From positions 1 to 52,599 of the forward strand of contig NZ_JANDHW010000016.1 of NCBI RefSeq assembly GCF_024330105.1: a stretch of DNA of 52,599 nt, in the 5' to 3' direction. Below the pieces are notes generated by a model, which saw only the letters and a program-made list of their open reading frames with translations, did no database searches and was not told the DNA's origin. This document shows positions 35,163 to 44,202 of the stretch, piece by piece. This DNA comes from Coprobacter tertius (GTDB lineage: Bacteria; Bacteroidota; Bacteroidia; Bacteroidales; Coprobacteraceae). The position numbers and the translations under genes are program-made. Positions within the stretch are counted from its first letter, which is position 1. Each line of letters opens with the position of its first letter.

Positions 35163-35197
35163 AGGCTGAAAAGCCTCACGATTGAGAGGCAAATGTA
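35163..35197 (-). promoter_or_regulatory. SPOR gene promoter and alternative leader hairpins
   Basis: TACATTTG (minus, 35190-35197) is a full -7 match. Immediately downstream the transcript can form either GCCTC/GAGGC (35173-35177 with 35186-35190) or AGGCT/AGCCT (35163-35167 with 35172-35176). The two share bases 35173-35176 and exclude each other. Confidence 0.45.
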
Positions 35198-35376
35198 CAA
35201 AATAAACAATATATTACCCTGTTTTTATCAGAGTTTTTTGAACCATTCGTTTCCGGTATTAAACAAAATTTTATAGACCGTACCCGTATTTTGTCTTAGG
35301 TAGCTTTTGTGAGGGATAAACTAAATGGGGCTGAGGTTGTTTTCAATGTGTGTATAAATAAGATAAAACGGGTATT

Positions 35377-35880
35377 ATGGATGTGAAAAACGAACGGAAT
35401 TTTACGCTTATCGCTCCCCATGTTAAAGGACAGGCACAGGTTTGGCAATTATTTGATGGGAATAAATGTGCAGGTATGAATGTATCTCCTATGTTGTCAT
35501 GGAAAGACGCTCCTCCCGAAACTTGTAGTTTTGCGGTTACTATGTATGACCGGGATGCTCCCTCGGGTAGCGGTTGGTGGCATTGGATAGTTTACAATAT
35601 TTCTTCGATGGTATCGGGGTTACCCGAAAATGCTGGGAATCCGCAGTTAAATCTTTTACCCGAAGGAGCATCGCAAGGGTTGAATGATTTTGGTCTTCAC
35701 GGTTATAGCGGTCCGTGTCCTCCCAAAGGAGACGGTATACACGAATATATGATTACCGTATATGCTTTAAGTGTATCTCATATCGATTTACAAACCGATT
35801 CTACTCCTGCTTCTATCGGGTTTCAAATACATGCCAATACAATCGAAAAGGCTTCGGTCGTAATGTATTATAGCCGTTAA
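35377..35880 (+). CDS. YbhB/YbcL family (PEBP-like) protein
   Basis: A 167-residue phosphatidylethanolamine-binding-protein-like protein without a signal peptide. The family blocks are NVSPMLSWKDAPPETCSFAV, MYDRDAPSGSGWWHWIVYNI and GYSGPCPPKGDGIHEYMITV, which form the anion-binding pocket. E. coli YbhB and YbcL are the bacterial models; the physiological ligand is unknown. It stands alone on the plus strand, divergent from the SPOR gene and followed by the multicopper oxidase pseudogene. Confidence 0.9.
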   Translation: MDVKNERNFTLIAPHVKGQAQVWQLFDGNKCAGMNVSPMLSWKDAPPETCSFAVTMYDRDAPSGSGWWHWIVYNISSMVSGLPENAGNPQLNLLPEGASQGLNDFGLHGYSGPCPPKGDGIHEYMITVYALSVSHIDLQTDSTPASIGFQIHANTIEKASVVMYYSR

Positions 35881-35926
35881 GATATAATTGGGGAGTCTGT
35901 TTCGGATAGATTATACGGCTGTACAT

Positions 35927-36843
35927 ATGAATAAGACTTTGTTATATATTTTGGTTGCTATCGTATCTGTGAGCCTTCAGGATCAGAAAGTCGTAGAATA
36001 TGATTTTATGTAAAAGATATGTTGGTAAATTATACGGGTAAGATATGCAAAGCGCTTGCGGTAAACGGTCGTATACCTGCCCCAGTTCTTTATTTTACCA
36101 AAGGCGATACGGCACTTATACGAGTACATAATCTTCTCGATCGTATGACTTCGATCCATTGGCACGGATTGTTGTTTTCGGTCGAGCAAGACGGTGTACC
36201 TTATCTTACAACTGCAACTGTAATGCCCTGAATGACTCATATTTAAGTTCCCGATTATACAGAATGGTACTTTATTGGTATCATTCTTATGCCGGCTTAC
36301 AAGAAGGCGTTTATGGTGCTTTTGTTATTCATAAGTGATAAAATGATACGACTTTACGGGAAATAGATGCGATACTCGATTATTATTGGGAAACGATATG
36401 ACAGGGGTATTTAAAGACGAAATTATTGAATGAGTGGAAGTGCGTGGAGGCCATGGATGTAAGCTGTGTATATTATAATTTTTTTCTTACCAACGGTCGT
36501 AGAACCGACCCCTTGAAATCGTTTATAGCCGAAGATAAAATCAGATTGAAAATTATAAACGGTGCATTTTCTACCTATTTTTGCTGAGGTTTTCGGGAGG
36601 TAAAATTACGGTTATCGCTAATGACGGGAAAGAGGTGCACCCAGTATCGGTACATCGTATGATTATCGCAGTTTCCGAAACTTACGATGTTGTAGTTACA
36701 TTGCCTGAAAATATGTCGTATGAATTTCAGGCAACGGCTGAGGACCGTAGCGGAACGACATCATTGTGGCTTGGAGAAGGGATGCCGATATCTTTGTCGC
36801 CTCTTCCGAAATTGAATTAATTTGCCGGTATGAAAATGAGCTG
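35927..36843 (+). pseudogene. Decayed multicopper oxidase (CopA-like)
   Basis: Order and motifs of a multicopper oxidase survive in several frames. There is a signal-like start at 35927 (MNKTLLYILVAIVSVSL), then after a frameshift near 36005 NYTGKICKALAVNGRIPAPV and the type 2/3 copper motif SIHWHGLLFSVEQDGVPYLT. The fragments FPIIQNGTYWYHSYAGLQEG and YGAFVIHK (36250-36340) and FLTNGRRTDPLKSFIAEDKI (about 36484-36545) follow, and finally LRFSGGKITVIANDG to LWLGEGMPISLSPLPKLN. A TAT to TAA change splits PKLN from FAGMKMS. At least five frameshifts or stops are present. The C-terminal copper domain of intact homologues is missing. The gene is dead, and it lies directly upstream of the TonB-receptor operon. 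Confidence 0.85.
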
Positions 36844-37149
36844 AATTACTAAAGATATTGGCGTTGTCTTAAAAGAAAAATATTATAGGTAACAAAATTT
36901 TTGGAAATTATTAATTGAATTTTTTGCTATTTTTTTGTTTGTCGAGTCGGCTATTACTACTTTTTTAACTGAAAAATAGTCGATTACGATTTTTGTTCAT
37001 TTCTTGTTTATTATAAGCACATTTTATTATTTCTCGATTACGAATTTTTACCGAATTATATGTTTCCTGATGTTAAATACCTAAATATGGTTATTGTATA
37101 GGAATTTATGCCTCTCTATTTTTGTGTGCGGTTTTAAAAGGCATTATGA
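36844..37149 (+). promoter_or_regulatory. Upstream region of the TonB receptor operon
   Basis: TATTTTTG (37117-37124) is a -7 match with a weak TTG about 20 nt upstream, 25 nt before the receptor ATG. The 10-bp sequence TCGATTACGA occurs twice (36980-36989 and 37034-37043), each followed by a T-rich run, 54 bp apart. No canonical Fur box was recognised. No gene is visible. Confidence 0.5.
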
Positions 37150-39558
37150 ATGAAATATATATTCAGAAATCTAACAATATTTTCAATCTTTATTCTTGCT
37201 TCGGTATTTTCTTCGCATGCAACCGATTTTGTTTCTGTACGTTATGGGGTTATAACGGGGCGTATTGTCAATAAAGATAAAATAGCTGTATATCCTGCGG
37301 TTGTGAGAATTGAAGGTTTTTCTATCGGAGACGATGCCGATGAGAACGGTGTATTTTATATTTCGGGCGTCCCCGAAGGAGAACATATCATAATTATCTC
37401 TGGAATAGGGATAAAATTGAAAAAAGTAACGGTAAATGTGGTTGCCGGAAAAGAAAATCAGGTGGGAGATCTTGAGGTGGAAAGTTCCGATCATTCTTTG
37501 AGTGAAGTAACCGTACTTGGTAAATCGGAGGCACGCCGCCAACAGGAACAGGCATATGCTGTTTCTGTACTCGATCTGAAAAAAGATTATAGCGCTGCGA
37601 TTCCTCTTAATAAACTATTGAATACGGTATCGAGTGTACGAATCAGAGAAGACGGAGGAATGGGGTCGAATTATAACTTCAGTCTGAACGGTTTTTCCGG
37701 GAATCAAGTAAAATTTTTTCTTGACGGAATTCCAATGGATAACTTCGGATCTTCGTTTAATTTAGCCAATTTTTCAGCTAATATGGCTGATCGTGTAGAG
37801 GTGTATAAAGGAGTATTACCTGTAAATTTGGGTAGTGATGCCTTAGGAGGTGCCGTAAACATTATTTCACGTAAAGACGCTAATTATATAGACGCAACCT
37901 ATTCTTTTGGTTCATTCAATACGCATCGGGCAGCTGTGAATGGTGCATATACTGCTAATAACGGATTTACAGTACATGCTAATGTTTTTTATAATTATTC
38001 TGATAATGACTATGAGGTATATGTTCCGATAGTAGACTTGAATACAAATAAAAAAATGGAGGAACGTTGGGTGCGGCGTTTTCATGATGCCTATTGGTCG
38101 GTTGGTATGCGATTCGAAACAGGAGTGACCGGTAAATCATATGCCGATTATTTGTTGGCAGGTATAATATATTCTAAAAATGATAACGATGTACAGACGG
38201 GGGCTACTATGGACGCTGTTTATGGGGGAGTAAAAGCAAAGAGTTCTTCGATAATTCCATCTGTCAGGTATAAAAAAGACGACTTGTTCGTCGATGGTCT
38301 TTCACTTTCTATATATGGGACGTATAATGTTGTCGACGCTTATAATACTGATACTTTAAAAAGACGTTATAACTGGTTGGGAGAATCAATTCCTTCTACA
38401 ACAGCAGGTGAAAGGTATTATACTGATGTAAAAATTAAGAATCGGGAATGGCAGGGAAACGGTAATTTGAATTATATTATCAACAGTCACCAGTCTTTGA
38501 TGTTAAACTATATTATTACATCGATGGGACGGCGTTCTAACGATAAAGTCCATCAGGATGATCCGATGAATAATATTCCTCAGCGGCTTACTAAAAATAT
38601 TACAGGCCTGGGTTGGCAAATCAGATATGAACGATGGAACGCGAATATATTTGGGAAAATGTATCGTCTTTACAGTTCGGCTTATAAAAGAGTAGATGAA
38701 TATACCGAAAATGCTCGATGGATACAGGCTCAGGATAGGAAAACAAATTTTGGTTATGGAGCAGCGGTAACTTATTATATTTTAAATTCTTTACAGGCTA
38801 AACTATCATATGAACAGGCTTATAGGCTTCCGGAAGCGGTAGAAATGTTCGGGGACGGTTTGATACAACAGCGTAATCCCGACTTGAAACCGGAGAATAG
38901 CCGGAATCTTAATATAGGTTTGGAATTCAATAAGATTTTCAATGTACATACTATTTTTGCCGAAACAAATTTTATTTTTCGAAATACCAAAGATTTTATT
39001 CTTAAAGCGGTGAGTCTGACGAGTAATCCTACGACCGGATATGATAATTTGGGTAAAGTGCTTACGCGTGGGGTAGAAGGTACCTTGCGTTATTCATTTA
39101 AAGAGTTGTTTTATATCGGAGGAAGTATATCATATCAAGATATTATCGATAATAAAAAATATGAGGAAATAGATAATAGTTATGTTGGCGGAATAACGGA
39201 AAATGTTACTTACAAACAGCGTTTACCGAATATCCCTTATTTGTTTGCTAATGGGAACATTGGTTTTCTGTTTCGAAATATTGGTTGGAAAAATACGGCT
39301 TTGACAATTGATTATCGGCTGAATTATGTTCATGAGTATTTCCTTTCTTTTCCGGGATTGGGATCGAAATCTTCAAAAAATATTATTCCCGAACAGTTTT
39401 CGCATGATATTTCGGCCGGTTATAGTCTGGCAGGAGGTCGTTACAGTGTTGTTGTAGAATGTACTAATTTGAACGACCGCAAACTTTATGACAATTTTCG
39501 TCTGCAAAAACCGGGACGTGCTTTTAATGTAAAACTCAGATATTTTTTTAATAAGTAA
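37150..39558 (+). CDS. TonB-dependent receptor, XusA-like
   Basis: An 802-residue outer membrane receptor. A signal peptide (about 1-25) is followed by a carboxypeptidase-regulatory-like domain (about 32-115; GVITGRIVNKDKIAVYPAVV). The plug domain is at about 120-240 (SVRIREDGGMGSNYNFSLNG, FLDGIPMDNFG, VEVYKGVLPVNLGSDALGGA) and a 22-strand barrel runs to the C-terminal Phe-containing strand (FNVKLRYFFNK). It is not a SusC-type receptor. It is followed at 11 and 10 bp by a DUF4374 lipoprotein and a PepSY membrane protein. That trio matches the XusA-XusB-XusC xenosiderophore uptake system of Bacteroides thetaiotaomicron, so ferric siderophore import is the best inference. Confidence 0.88.
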   Translation: MKYIFRNLTIFSIFILASVFSSHATDFVSVRYGVITGRIVNKDKIAVYPAVVRIEGFSIGDDADENGVFYISGVPEGEHIIIISGIGIKLKKVTVNVVAGKENQVGDLEVESSDHSLSEVTVLGKSEARRQQEQAYAVSVLDLKKDYSAAIPLNKLLNTVSSVRIREDGGMGSNYNFSLNGFSGNQVKFFLDGIPMDNFGSSFNLANFSANMADRVEVYKGVLPVNLGSDALGGAVNIISRKDANYIDATYSFGSFNTHRAAVNGAYTANNGFTVHANVFYNYSDNDYEVYVPIVDLNTNKKMEERWVRRFHDAYWSVGMRFETGVTGKSYADYLLAGIIYSKNDNDVQTGATMDAVYGGVKAKSSSIIPSVRYKKDDLFVDGLSLSIYGTYNVVDAYNTDTLKRRYNWLGESIPSTTAGERYYTDVKIKNREWQGNGNLNYIINSHQSLMLNYIITSMGRRSNDKVHQDDPMNNIPQRLTKNITGLGWQIRYERWNANIFGKMYRLYSSAYKRVDEYTENARWIQAQDRKTNFGYGAAVTYYILNSLQAKLSYEQAYRLPEAVEMFGDGLIQQRNPDLKPENSRNLNIGLEFNKIFNVHTIFAETNFIFRNTKDFILKAVSLTSNPTTGYDNLGKVLTRGVEGTLRYSFKELFYIGGSISYQDIIDNKKYEEIDNSYVGGITENVTYKQRLPNIPYLFANGNIGFLFRNIGWKNTALTIDYRLNYVHEYFLSFPGLGSKSSKNIIPEQFSHDISAGYSLAGGRYSVVVECTNLNDRKLYDNFRLQKPGRAFNVKLRYFFNK

Positions 39559-39569
39559 ATATAAATAAT

Positions 39570-40793
39570 ATGAACAAGTTATTTTCGATTATTATGGCTG
39601 GTTATTTGGCTGTAAGTTTGGTTTCTTGTGAGGATAAAGAAGGATCGGGTGGAAAAGAAATTGCAAATGCTCCTTATGTTCTCAGTCTGGGTATAACCTC
39701 TAATGGCAATACCGCTTATTATGTGGTAACGACCGATGATTTGATGAAAGGAACGATAAGTGCTGCTAATAATAACGGTCTCGAACAAAATGGTTATCGT
39801 GATTATGAACAGGGGGGCCAGACTATTTATAGTATCGGTGGTTTAGGTGTTACCAATGTTATAGGAATTGTCAGAGGACCTGATGGCTTCCTTCATGAAA
39901 AGGGTGATTTTGTATTTAATAATACTTTGAATGCTTTTACTTCTGTCGATGGAAACCAGATGGTAGGTATCGAAGTACCTGGAAATAAGCAGAGCGGTGA
40001 TAAACTCACGTTCTATACAGTAGATAATAATTCGGTTGCGATAACCAAAACCGTAAATACGACTCCTGTTTTTCCGATGGATCAGAATGAGTGGCCATCC
40101 ATTTCGGGAATGTGCTACAGCGATGGGAATATATATGTTACTTATTTTCCTATGAGTCCTGTTACTTACGAAACAGCTTATATGGATACAGCTTTTGTCG
40201 CGGTTTATTCCTATCCTGAAATGACATTCAAGACATTGATGAAAGACCGGCGCATCGGCCCTGCCGGATCATGGAATGCTTTTAACGGTATTTTTAAGGT
40301 GGAGTCGGGAGATATGTATGTGATGGGTAATTCTGCTATCGCTAACGGTTTTTCACAGAGTGGTACTACACATGCCGGTTTTATACGTATTCCCAAAGGT
40401 GAGACCATGTTCGATGGTTATCATTTCGATTTCGAAGCTGCGACAAACGGTCTTAAACCGGCACATATTAAATATGTAGGTAACGGAATCGTGTTTGCAG
40501 AGGTAAGTACTGTAAATCCGCAAACGGCTGCCGACCGTTGGCTCGACAGGGATTTGAAATGTTGTATTATCGATCTCAATAATAAAACAGTAACCGATGT
40601 CGAGGGTATACCTGTCCATAATGGAAATGGGGGACGTCGTTTTAGCGTTTTGGTAGACGGTGGCTATGTTTATTGTCCGGTTACGACGAGCGAGGGTACT
40701 TATATTTACCGTGTAGATCCTTCGACGGCTAAAGCAGAAAGAGGGGCAAAAATTGCCACAACCTTTGTAGCAGGATTCTTCCGTTTGAACTGA
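39570..40793 (+). CDS. DUF4374 surface lipoprotein, XusB-like
   Basis: A 407-residue lipoprotein with the lipobox LAVSLVSC (Cys at about residue 20) followed by acidic residues (EDKEGSGG), as in surface-exported Bacteroidota lipoproteins. The mature part is a DUF4374 beta-propeller-like domain with repeated blades (TIYSIGGLGVTNVIGIVRGP, NIYVTYFPMSPVTYETAY, MYVMGNSAIANGFSQSGTTH, FRLN end). In B. thetaiotaomicron the XusB protein of this family binds enterobactin-type siderophores at the cell surface and hands them to the TonB receptor. Position between a TonB receptor and a PepSY protein supports the same role here. Confidence 0.85.
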   Translation: MNKLFSIIMAGYLAVSLVSCEDKEGSGGKEIANAPYVLSLGITSNGNTAYYVVTTDDLMKGTISAANNNGLEQNGYRDYEQGGQTIYSIGGLGVTNVIGIVRGPDGFLHEKGDFVFNNTLNAFTSVDGNQMVGIEVPGNKQSGDKLTFYTVDNNSVAITKTVNTTPVFPMDQNEWPSISGMCYSDGNIYVTYFPMSPVTYETAYMDTAFVAVYSYPEMTFKTLMKDRRIGPAGSWNAFNGIFKVESGDMYVMGNSAIANGFSQSGTTHAGFIRIPKGETMFDGYHFDFEAATNGLKPAHIKYVGNGIVFAEVSTVNPQTAADRWLDRDLKCCIIDLNNKTVTDVEGIPVHNGNGGRRFSVLVDGGYVYCPVTTSEGTYIYRVDPSTAKAERGAKIATTFVAGFFRLN

Positions 40794-40803
40794 TTAGAGG
40801 AAA

Positions 40804-41937
40804 ATGCGGTTGACTTTTCGTAACATTTGTACAAAACTGCACTTGTGGCTGGGGTTGTTATCGGGGATTGTGGTTTTTATCGTCTGTTTCACGGGGGCGT
40901 TATATGTCTTCAAAGACGAGATTACTGCCACTCTCGAACCCTGGCGATTTGTCGTACCTCGGAAAGTTTCCGTATTGGCGCCCTCTCGCATTATTCCTGT
41001 AGCCAATAATGCGGTGGGAAATGATAGTCCTACAGCAATTACTTACGGTGAAGATTACGATGCAGTATCGGTTGATTATTTTTGTTCCGATAGGTCGATG
41101 AAAACCGTTTTCATCGATCCTTATGAAGGAACAGTCATAAAAAAGGTTGTACGGCAGACTGATGATTTCGATTTTTTTCGTTTCTTGCTCGATGGTCATC
41201 GCAGATTTTGGTTACCTTGGAATATCGGGAGACCGGTAGTAAATTATTGTGTACTGATATTTTTTGTAACGCTACTTACAGGTCTTGTATTATGGTGGCC
41301 TTGCAAATGGACACGGAAAACAGTTGTGTCTCGGTTTACAATGAAGCCTCCTTTCAAAGGGTTTCGGCTTAATTTCGATCTGCATAACGTTGTGGGATTT
41401 TATGCCTTGTTACCACTTGTTGTTTTATGTTTTACCGGGCTGATTTTCGGTTTGAGTTGGTTTAGCAGGGCTGTTTATTTCGTTTCATCAGGAGGTAAAC
41501 CGTTACAAGAATATCGTTTGCCCCAATCGGATATGTTACAGATGAAGGAAGCGACAGAAAACAACCTCGATTCTCTTTATTATATTGTCAAGAAAAAGGA
41601 TCCTTCTTCTGTAAATTTTTATTTTGCTCTTCCCTCTACTCCGGTTGGTATATATCGGGTTAGTGTCGTACATGAAAGAGGGTCATATTATCGTACCGAT
41701 AATTTGTTTTTCGATCGTTATACCCTACAACCTTTGCAAGGAACAGGACCGTATGCCGGGAAATATACCGAAGTTTCGGCTGCCGATCGGTTTCGTCGTA
41801 TGACACTCGACATTCATAACGGTCGTATTGGGGGTATTCCGGGGAAAATACTCATGTGCTTTGTAAGTTTTGTAGGAGCGTCACTGCCAATTACCGGATT
41901 TGTGATATGGGTGAAGAAACGACACAGAAAAAAATAA
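40804..41937 (+). CDS. PepSY-associated TM protein, XusC-like
   Basis: A 377-residue inner membrane protein with four predicted helices: about 15-37 (LHLWLGLLSGIVVFIVCFTG), 140-165 (VVNYCVLIFFVTLLTGLVLW), 195-220 (VVGFYALLPLVVLCFTGLIF) and 350-370. The large periplasmic loops hold PepSY-like segments. Conserved histidines (HLWLG, DLHNVVGF, LDGHRRFW, DIHNGRIGG) fit the PiuB/FhuF-like group linked to iron uptake and reduction. In Xus systems the homologue XusC is thought to release or reduce iron at the inner membrane. It is the last gene of the operon, ended by a terminator at 41953-41988. Confidence 0.85.
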   Translation: MRLTFRNICTKLHLWLGLLSGIVVFIVCFTGALYVFKDEITATLEPWRFVVPRKVSVLAPSRIIPVANNAVGNDSPTAITYGEDYDAVSVDYFCSDRSMKTVFIDPYEGTVIKKVVRQTDDFDFFRFLLDGHRRFWLPWNIGRPVVNYCVLIFFVTLLTGLVLWWPCKWTRKTVVSRFTMKPPFKGFRLNFDLHNVVGFYALLPLVVLCFTGLIFGLSWFSRAVYFVSSGGKPLQEYRLPQSDMLQMKEATENNLDSLYYIVKKKDPSSVNFYFALPSTPVGIYRVSVVHERGSYYRTDNLFFDRYTLQPLQGTGPYAGKYTEVSAADRFRRMTLDIHNGRIGGIPGKILMCFVSFVGASLPITGFVIWVKKRHRKK

Positions 41938-41952
41938 ATGTTTGATAATTAG

Positions 41953-41988
41953 GCAGACGGTACCGATAACAGATTCCGTCTGCTTTTT
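41953..41988 (+). terminator. Intrinsic terminator after xusC-like gene
   Basis: GCAGACGG pairs with CCGTCTGC (41953-41960 with 41976-41983) around a 15-nt loop, followed by TTTTT. Confidence 0.8.
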
Positions 41989-42083
41989 ATTGTTTAAATA
42001 TTACAAATATTTTTTTGTTCGGATTGAGTTTTCTATATTCTAAGAGCGTCTTTATAAATAAAGTGTTATTTACTAAATTTGCT

Positions 42084-42832
42084 TTAGTATTTCTGGAAAG
42101 GAAAAGAAAACGTTTCACCTGTCGATTTTTGAATTTGTAAAATATAATTTCCTTTAGGAAGATAAGAAGTATCGATGTCCTTTTTTTATCAATAGCGACG
42201 GCATGTTTTTTTATCAGTTTTCCGTTTGTATCGATTATTGAAACGGAAGCGGTATATTTTTTACTATTGTCTTTTATGAATAATTTATTTTTTGCTTGCT
42301 TAGGAAATACCGATATAGAGTGATTTTGTTTTTTCAACTTTTTCTTGGGAAAGGTTTGCGGAGATATCAGGTCACTTATCACAGTCCCGAAATGATTCGA
42401 AGCGGTAATATTAAATCCGTCATTGGGAGAGGTAAAAAATAAATTATCACCATAATAATATCCCCAAGTTTGCACTTCTCTGGTCTTTTCGCCTCCGGTA
42501 AAAGCTGTTACGGTATATTTACCTTCATGAGGTGCCGAATAAAGAGTTTCTTTAATTTTAAATTCTACCGCATAACTTCCGGAAGAGGATTGCTGTATTT
42601 TTAAAATATCAATTACCGGTTTATCGGGCGAAAGATAAAGATTTACCGGTAGTTTTACTTTTGATTTGTTGTTTGTTTTGAAATTTATTTCACATACGAC
42701 TTCTGCCTGAATTAATTCAGAATCGGGTAGTTTTACCCATTCCCAATATTTATTAGGTAATCTGATTTTTTTGAATGTAATATCTGCAAATTGAAACAGC
42801 TCGCAGGTTGTTGTTACAGAACTATAATAGAA
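42084..42832 (-). pseudogene. Remnant of a T9SS-sorted secreted protein
   Basis: The minus strand encodes, from 42832 on, a fragment without start or signal peptide (FQFADITFKKIRLPNKYWEW, LPVNLYLSPDKPVIDILKIQ, HEGKYTVTAFTGGEKTREVQ). It leads into a type A sorting domain (SISVFP, NKLFIKDNSKKYTASVSIID, TNGKLIKKHAVAID). A one-base shift in the A-run at about 42181-42188 breaks the frame. The correct continuation, DTSYLPKGNYILQIQKSTGE and TFSFPFQKY, runs to the stop at 42084-42086. The 5' part of the gene is missing. The YPNP-type motif is also altered (FPKQAKNK). The original function is unknown. Confidence 0.7.
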
Positions 42833-43177
42833 CTACCGACAAGAATACTTTTAATTAAATGGGTGCGTTTTTTGCTTCAGAAGGTAGAAGATAAATAAAC
42901 CGATCGTATCGTTTATAAAAAAGAAAAGGTTGTCATCTCGACAACCAATCTTCATTAACCTTAAATCTAATACCATGAAAAACACAGTGCAAATATATAA
43001 TGTTTATGTTATAAAACATAATTATGAAGCATGAAATTTTTATTTTTAGTATTATTTAACGATATGATCCCAATTTATCAGTAAGCATCAATTTAAAAGC
43101 TCTGTAAGAGGAGATTATGATAAAAAAGGATGTATAAAGGGTAAATATATCGTATTTTCGTTATCTTTGTCCAGATT
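42833..43177. other. Intergenic region with hairpin, micro-ORF and ruvX promoter
   Basis: GGTTGTC-ATCTC-GACAACC (42928-42946) forms a 7-bp hairpin. On the minus strand it is followed by TTTTCTTTTTT, a terminator layout, although no minus-strand gene precedes it. On the plus strand it is followed by an A+T-rich leader and a 19-codon frame (42975-43034, MKNTVQIYNVYVIKHNYEA), possibly the stub of a lost gene. TATCTTTG (43162-43169) is the likely ruvX -7 element. Confidence 0.45.
43162..43169 (+). promoter_or_regulatory. ruvX promoter -7 element, near-leaderless
   Basis: TATCTTTG matches TAnnTTTG and ends only 8 nt before the ruvX ATG, which predicts a very short or absent 5' leader. Confidence 0.55.
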
Positions 43178-43606
43178 ATGGCAAGAATTTTATCGATAGA
43201 CTTCGGTCGAAAACGTACCGGAATCGCAGTGACCGACTCCATGAAAATTATCGCCAGCGGATTAACTACGGTGGCTACGTCGGATTTGATTGATTTCCTT
43301 ACAGACTATTTCGGTAAAGAACCGGTAGAAAAGGTCATCATCGGTTTACCCAAACAGATGAATAATACACCTTCTGAGAACATGCGTTTTGTCGAATCTT
43401 TTGTAGCCCGTTTTAAGAAGTGTTTTCCGCAAATGAAGATCGAATATTTCGATGAGCGTTTTACTTCAGCTTTGGCACACCAAGCGATGTTATCGGGCGG
43501 ATTGAAGAAAAAAGACAGACAAAATAAGGAGTTGGTTGATGAGATAAGTGCTACGATTATATTACAAGATTATTTGGAAAGTAGAAAATATAAAAATTCG
43601 TTATGA
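43178..43606 (+). CDS. ruvX: Putative pre-16S rRNA nuclease / Holliday junction resolvase-like (YqgF)
   Basis: A 142-residue YqgF family protein with an RNase H-like fold. The catalytic acid blocks are visible: [15 protein letters not shown] (first Asp), [12 protein letters not shown], and the C-terminal [15 protein letters not shown] and [16 protein letters not shown]. coli YqgF matures the 5' end of 16S rRNA; a junction resolvase role is historical. Its stop overlaps the def start by 4 bp (ATGA), so both are translated together. Confidence 0.93.
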   Translation: MARILSIDFGRKRTGIAVTDSMKIIASGLTTVATSDLIDFLTDYFGKEPVEKVIIGLPKQMNNTPSENMRFVESFVARFKKCFPQMKIEYFDERFTSALAHQAMLSGGLKKKDRQNKELVDEISATIILQDYLESRKYKNSL

Positions 43607-44157
43607 TATTACCTGTTTATCTTTATGGACAACCTGTTTTAAGAAAAATTTCGCGGGATATTACTCCCGATTATCCGGGTTTGTCAGAATTGATAAAAAA
43701 TATGTTCGAGACGATGTACCAATCTGATGGAATCGGGCTGGCCGCACCGCAGATCGGTCTCGATATTCGTTTGTTAGTTATCGATTTGGATGTGCTTTCA
43801 GATACTTATCCCGAATATAAAGATTATCGTATTGCGATGATTAATGCGCGTATTCTCGAAAGAGAGGGTGAGACCGTGCGCCGCGAAGAAGGTTGCCTGA
43901 GTTTGCCGGGTATACATGAGTCGGTTCCTCGGCAGGAAAAAATAAAAATTACGTTTCTCGATGAAAATTTTAACGAACGAACCGAAGTTTTTGAAGGGTA
44001 TGTAGCTCGTGTAATACAACACGAGTATGATCATCTCGAAGGAAAAATGTTTATCGATCATATTTCTCCTATTCGTAAACAGCTTATTAAATCGAAATTA
44101 AATGCTATTATCAAAGGGAAAGCTCGTTGTGATTATAGGGTGAAAACGGTAAAATGA
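43603..44157 (+). CDS. def: Peptide deformylase
   Basis: Def removes the N-formyl group from nascent proteins, using Fe(II) or another metal. The 184-residue protein carries all three motifs: [10 protein letters not shown] (about residues 45-54), EEGCLSLPG with the metal Cys (about 103-111) and HEYDHLEG with the two metal His and the catalytic Glu (about 145-152). It is translationally coupled to ruvX, a common Bacteroidota pair. Confidence 0.97.
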   Translation: MILPVYLYGQPVLRKISRDITPDYPGLSELIKNMFETMYQSDGIGLAAPQIGLDIRLLVIDLDVLSDTYPEYKDYRIAMINARILEREGETVRREEGCLSLPGIHESVPRQEKIKITFLDENFNERTEVFEGYVARVIQHEYDHLEGKMFIDHISPIRKQLIKSKLNAIIKGKARCDYRVKTVK

Positions 44158-44202
44158 CAGATATCGAACTTTTTTAATTAACATACAACAATACAAGCTA
44201 TT

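Noticed and set aside
36844-37149. Fur box before the TonB receptor
   Set aside because: No stretch resembles the 19-bp GATAATGATAATCATTATC-type palindrome closely enough to claim it.
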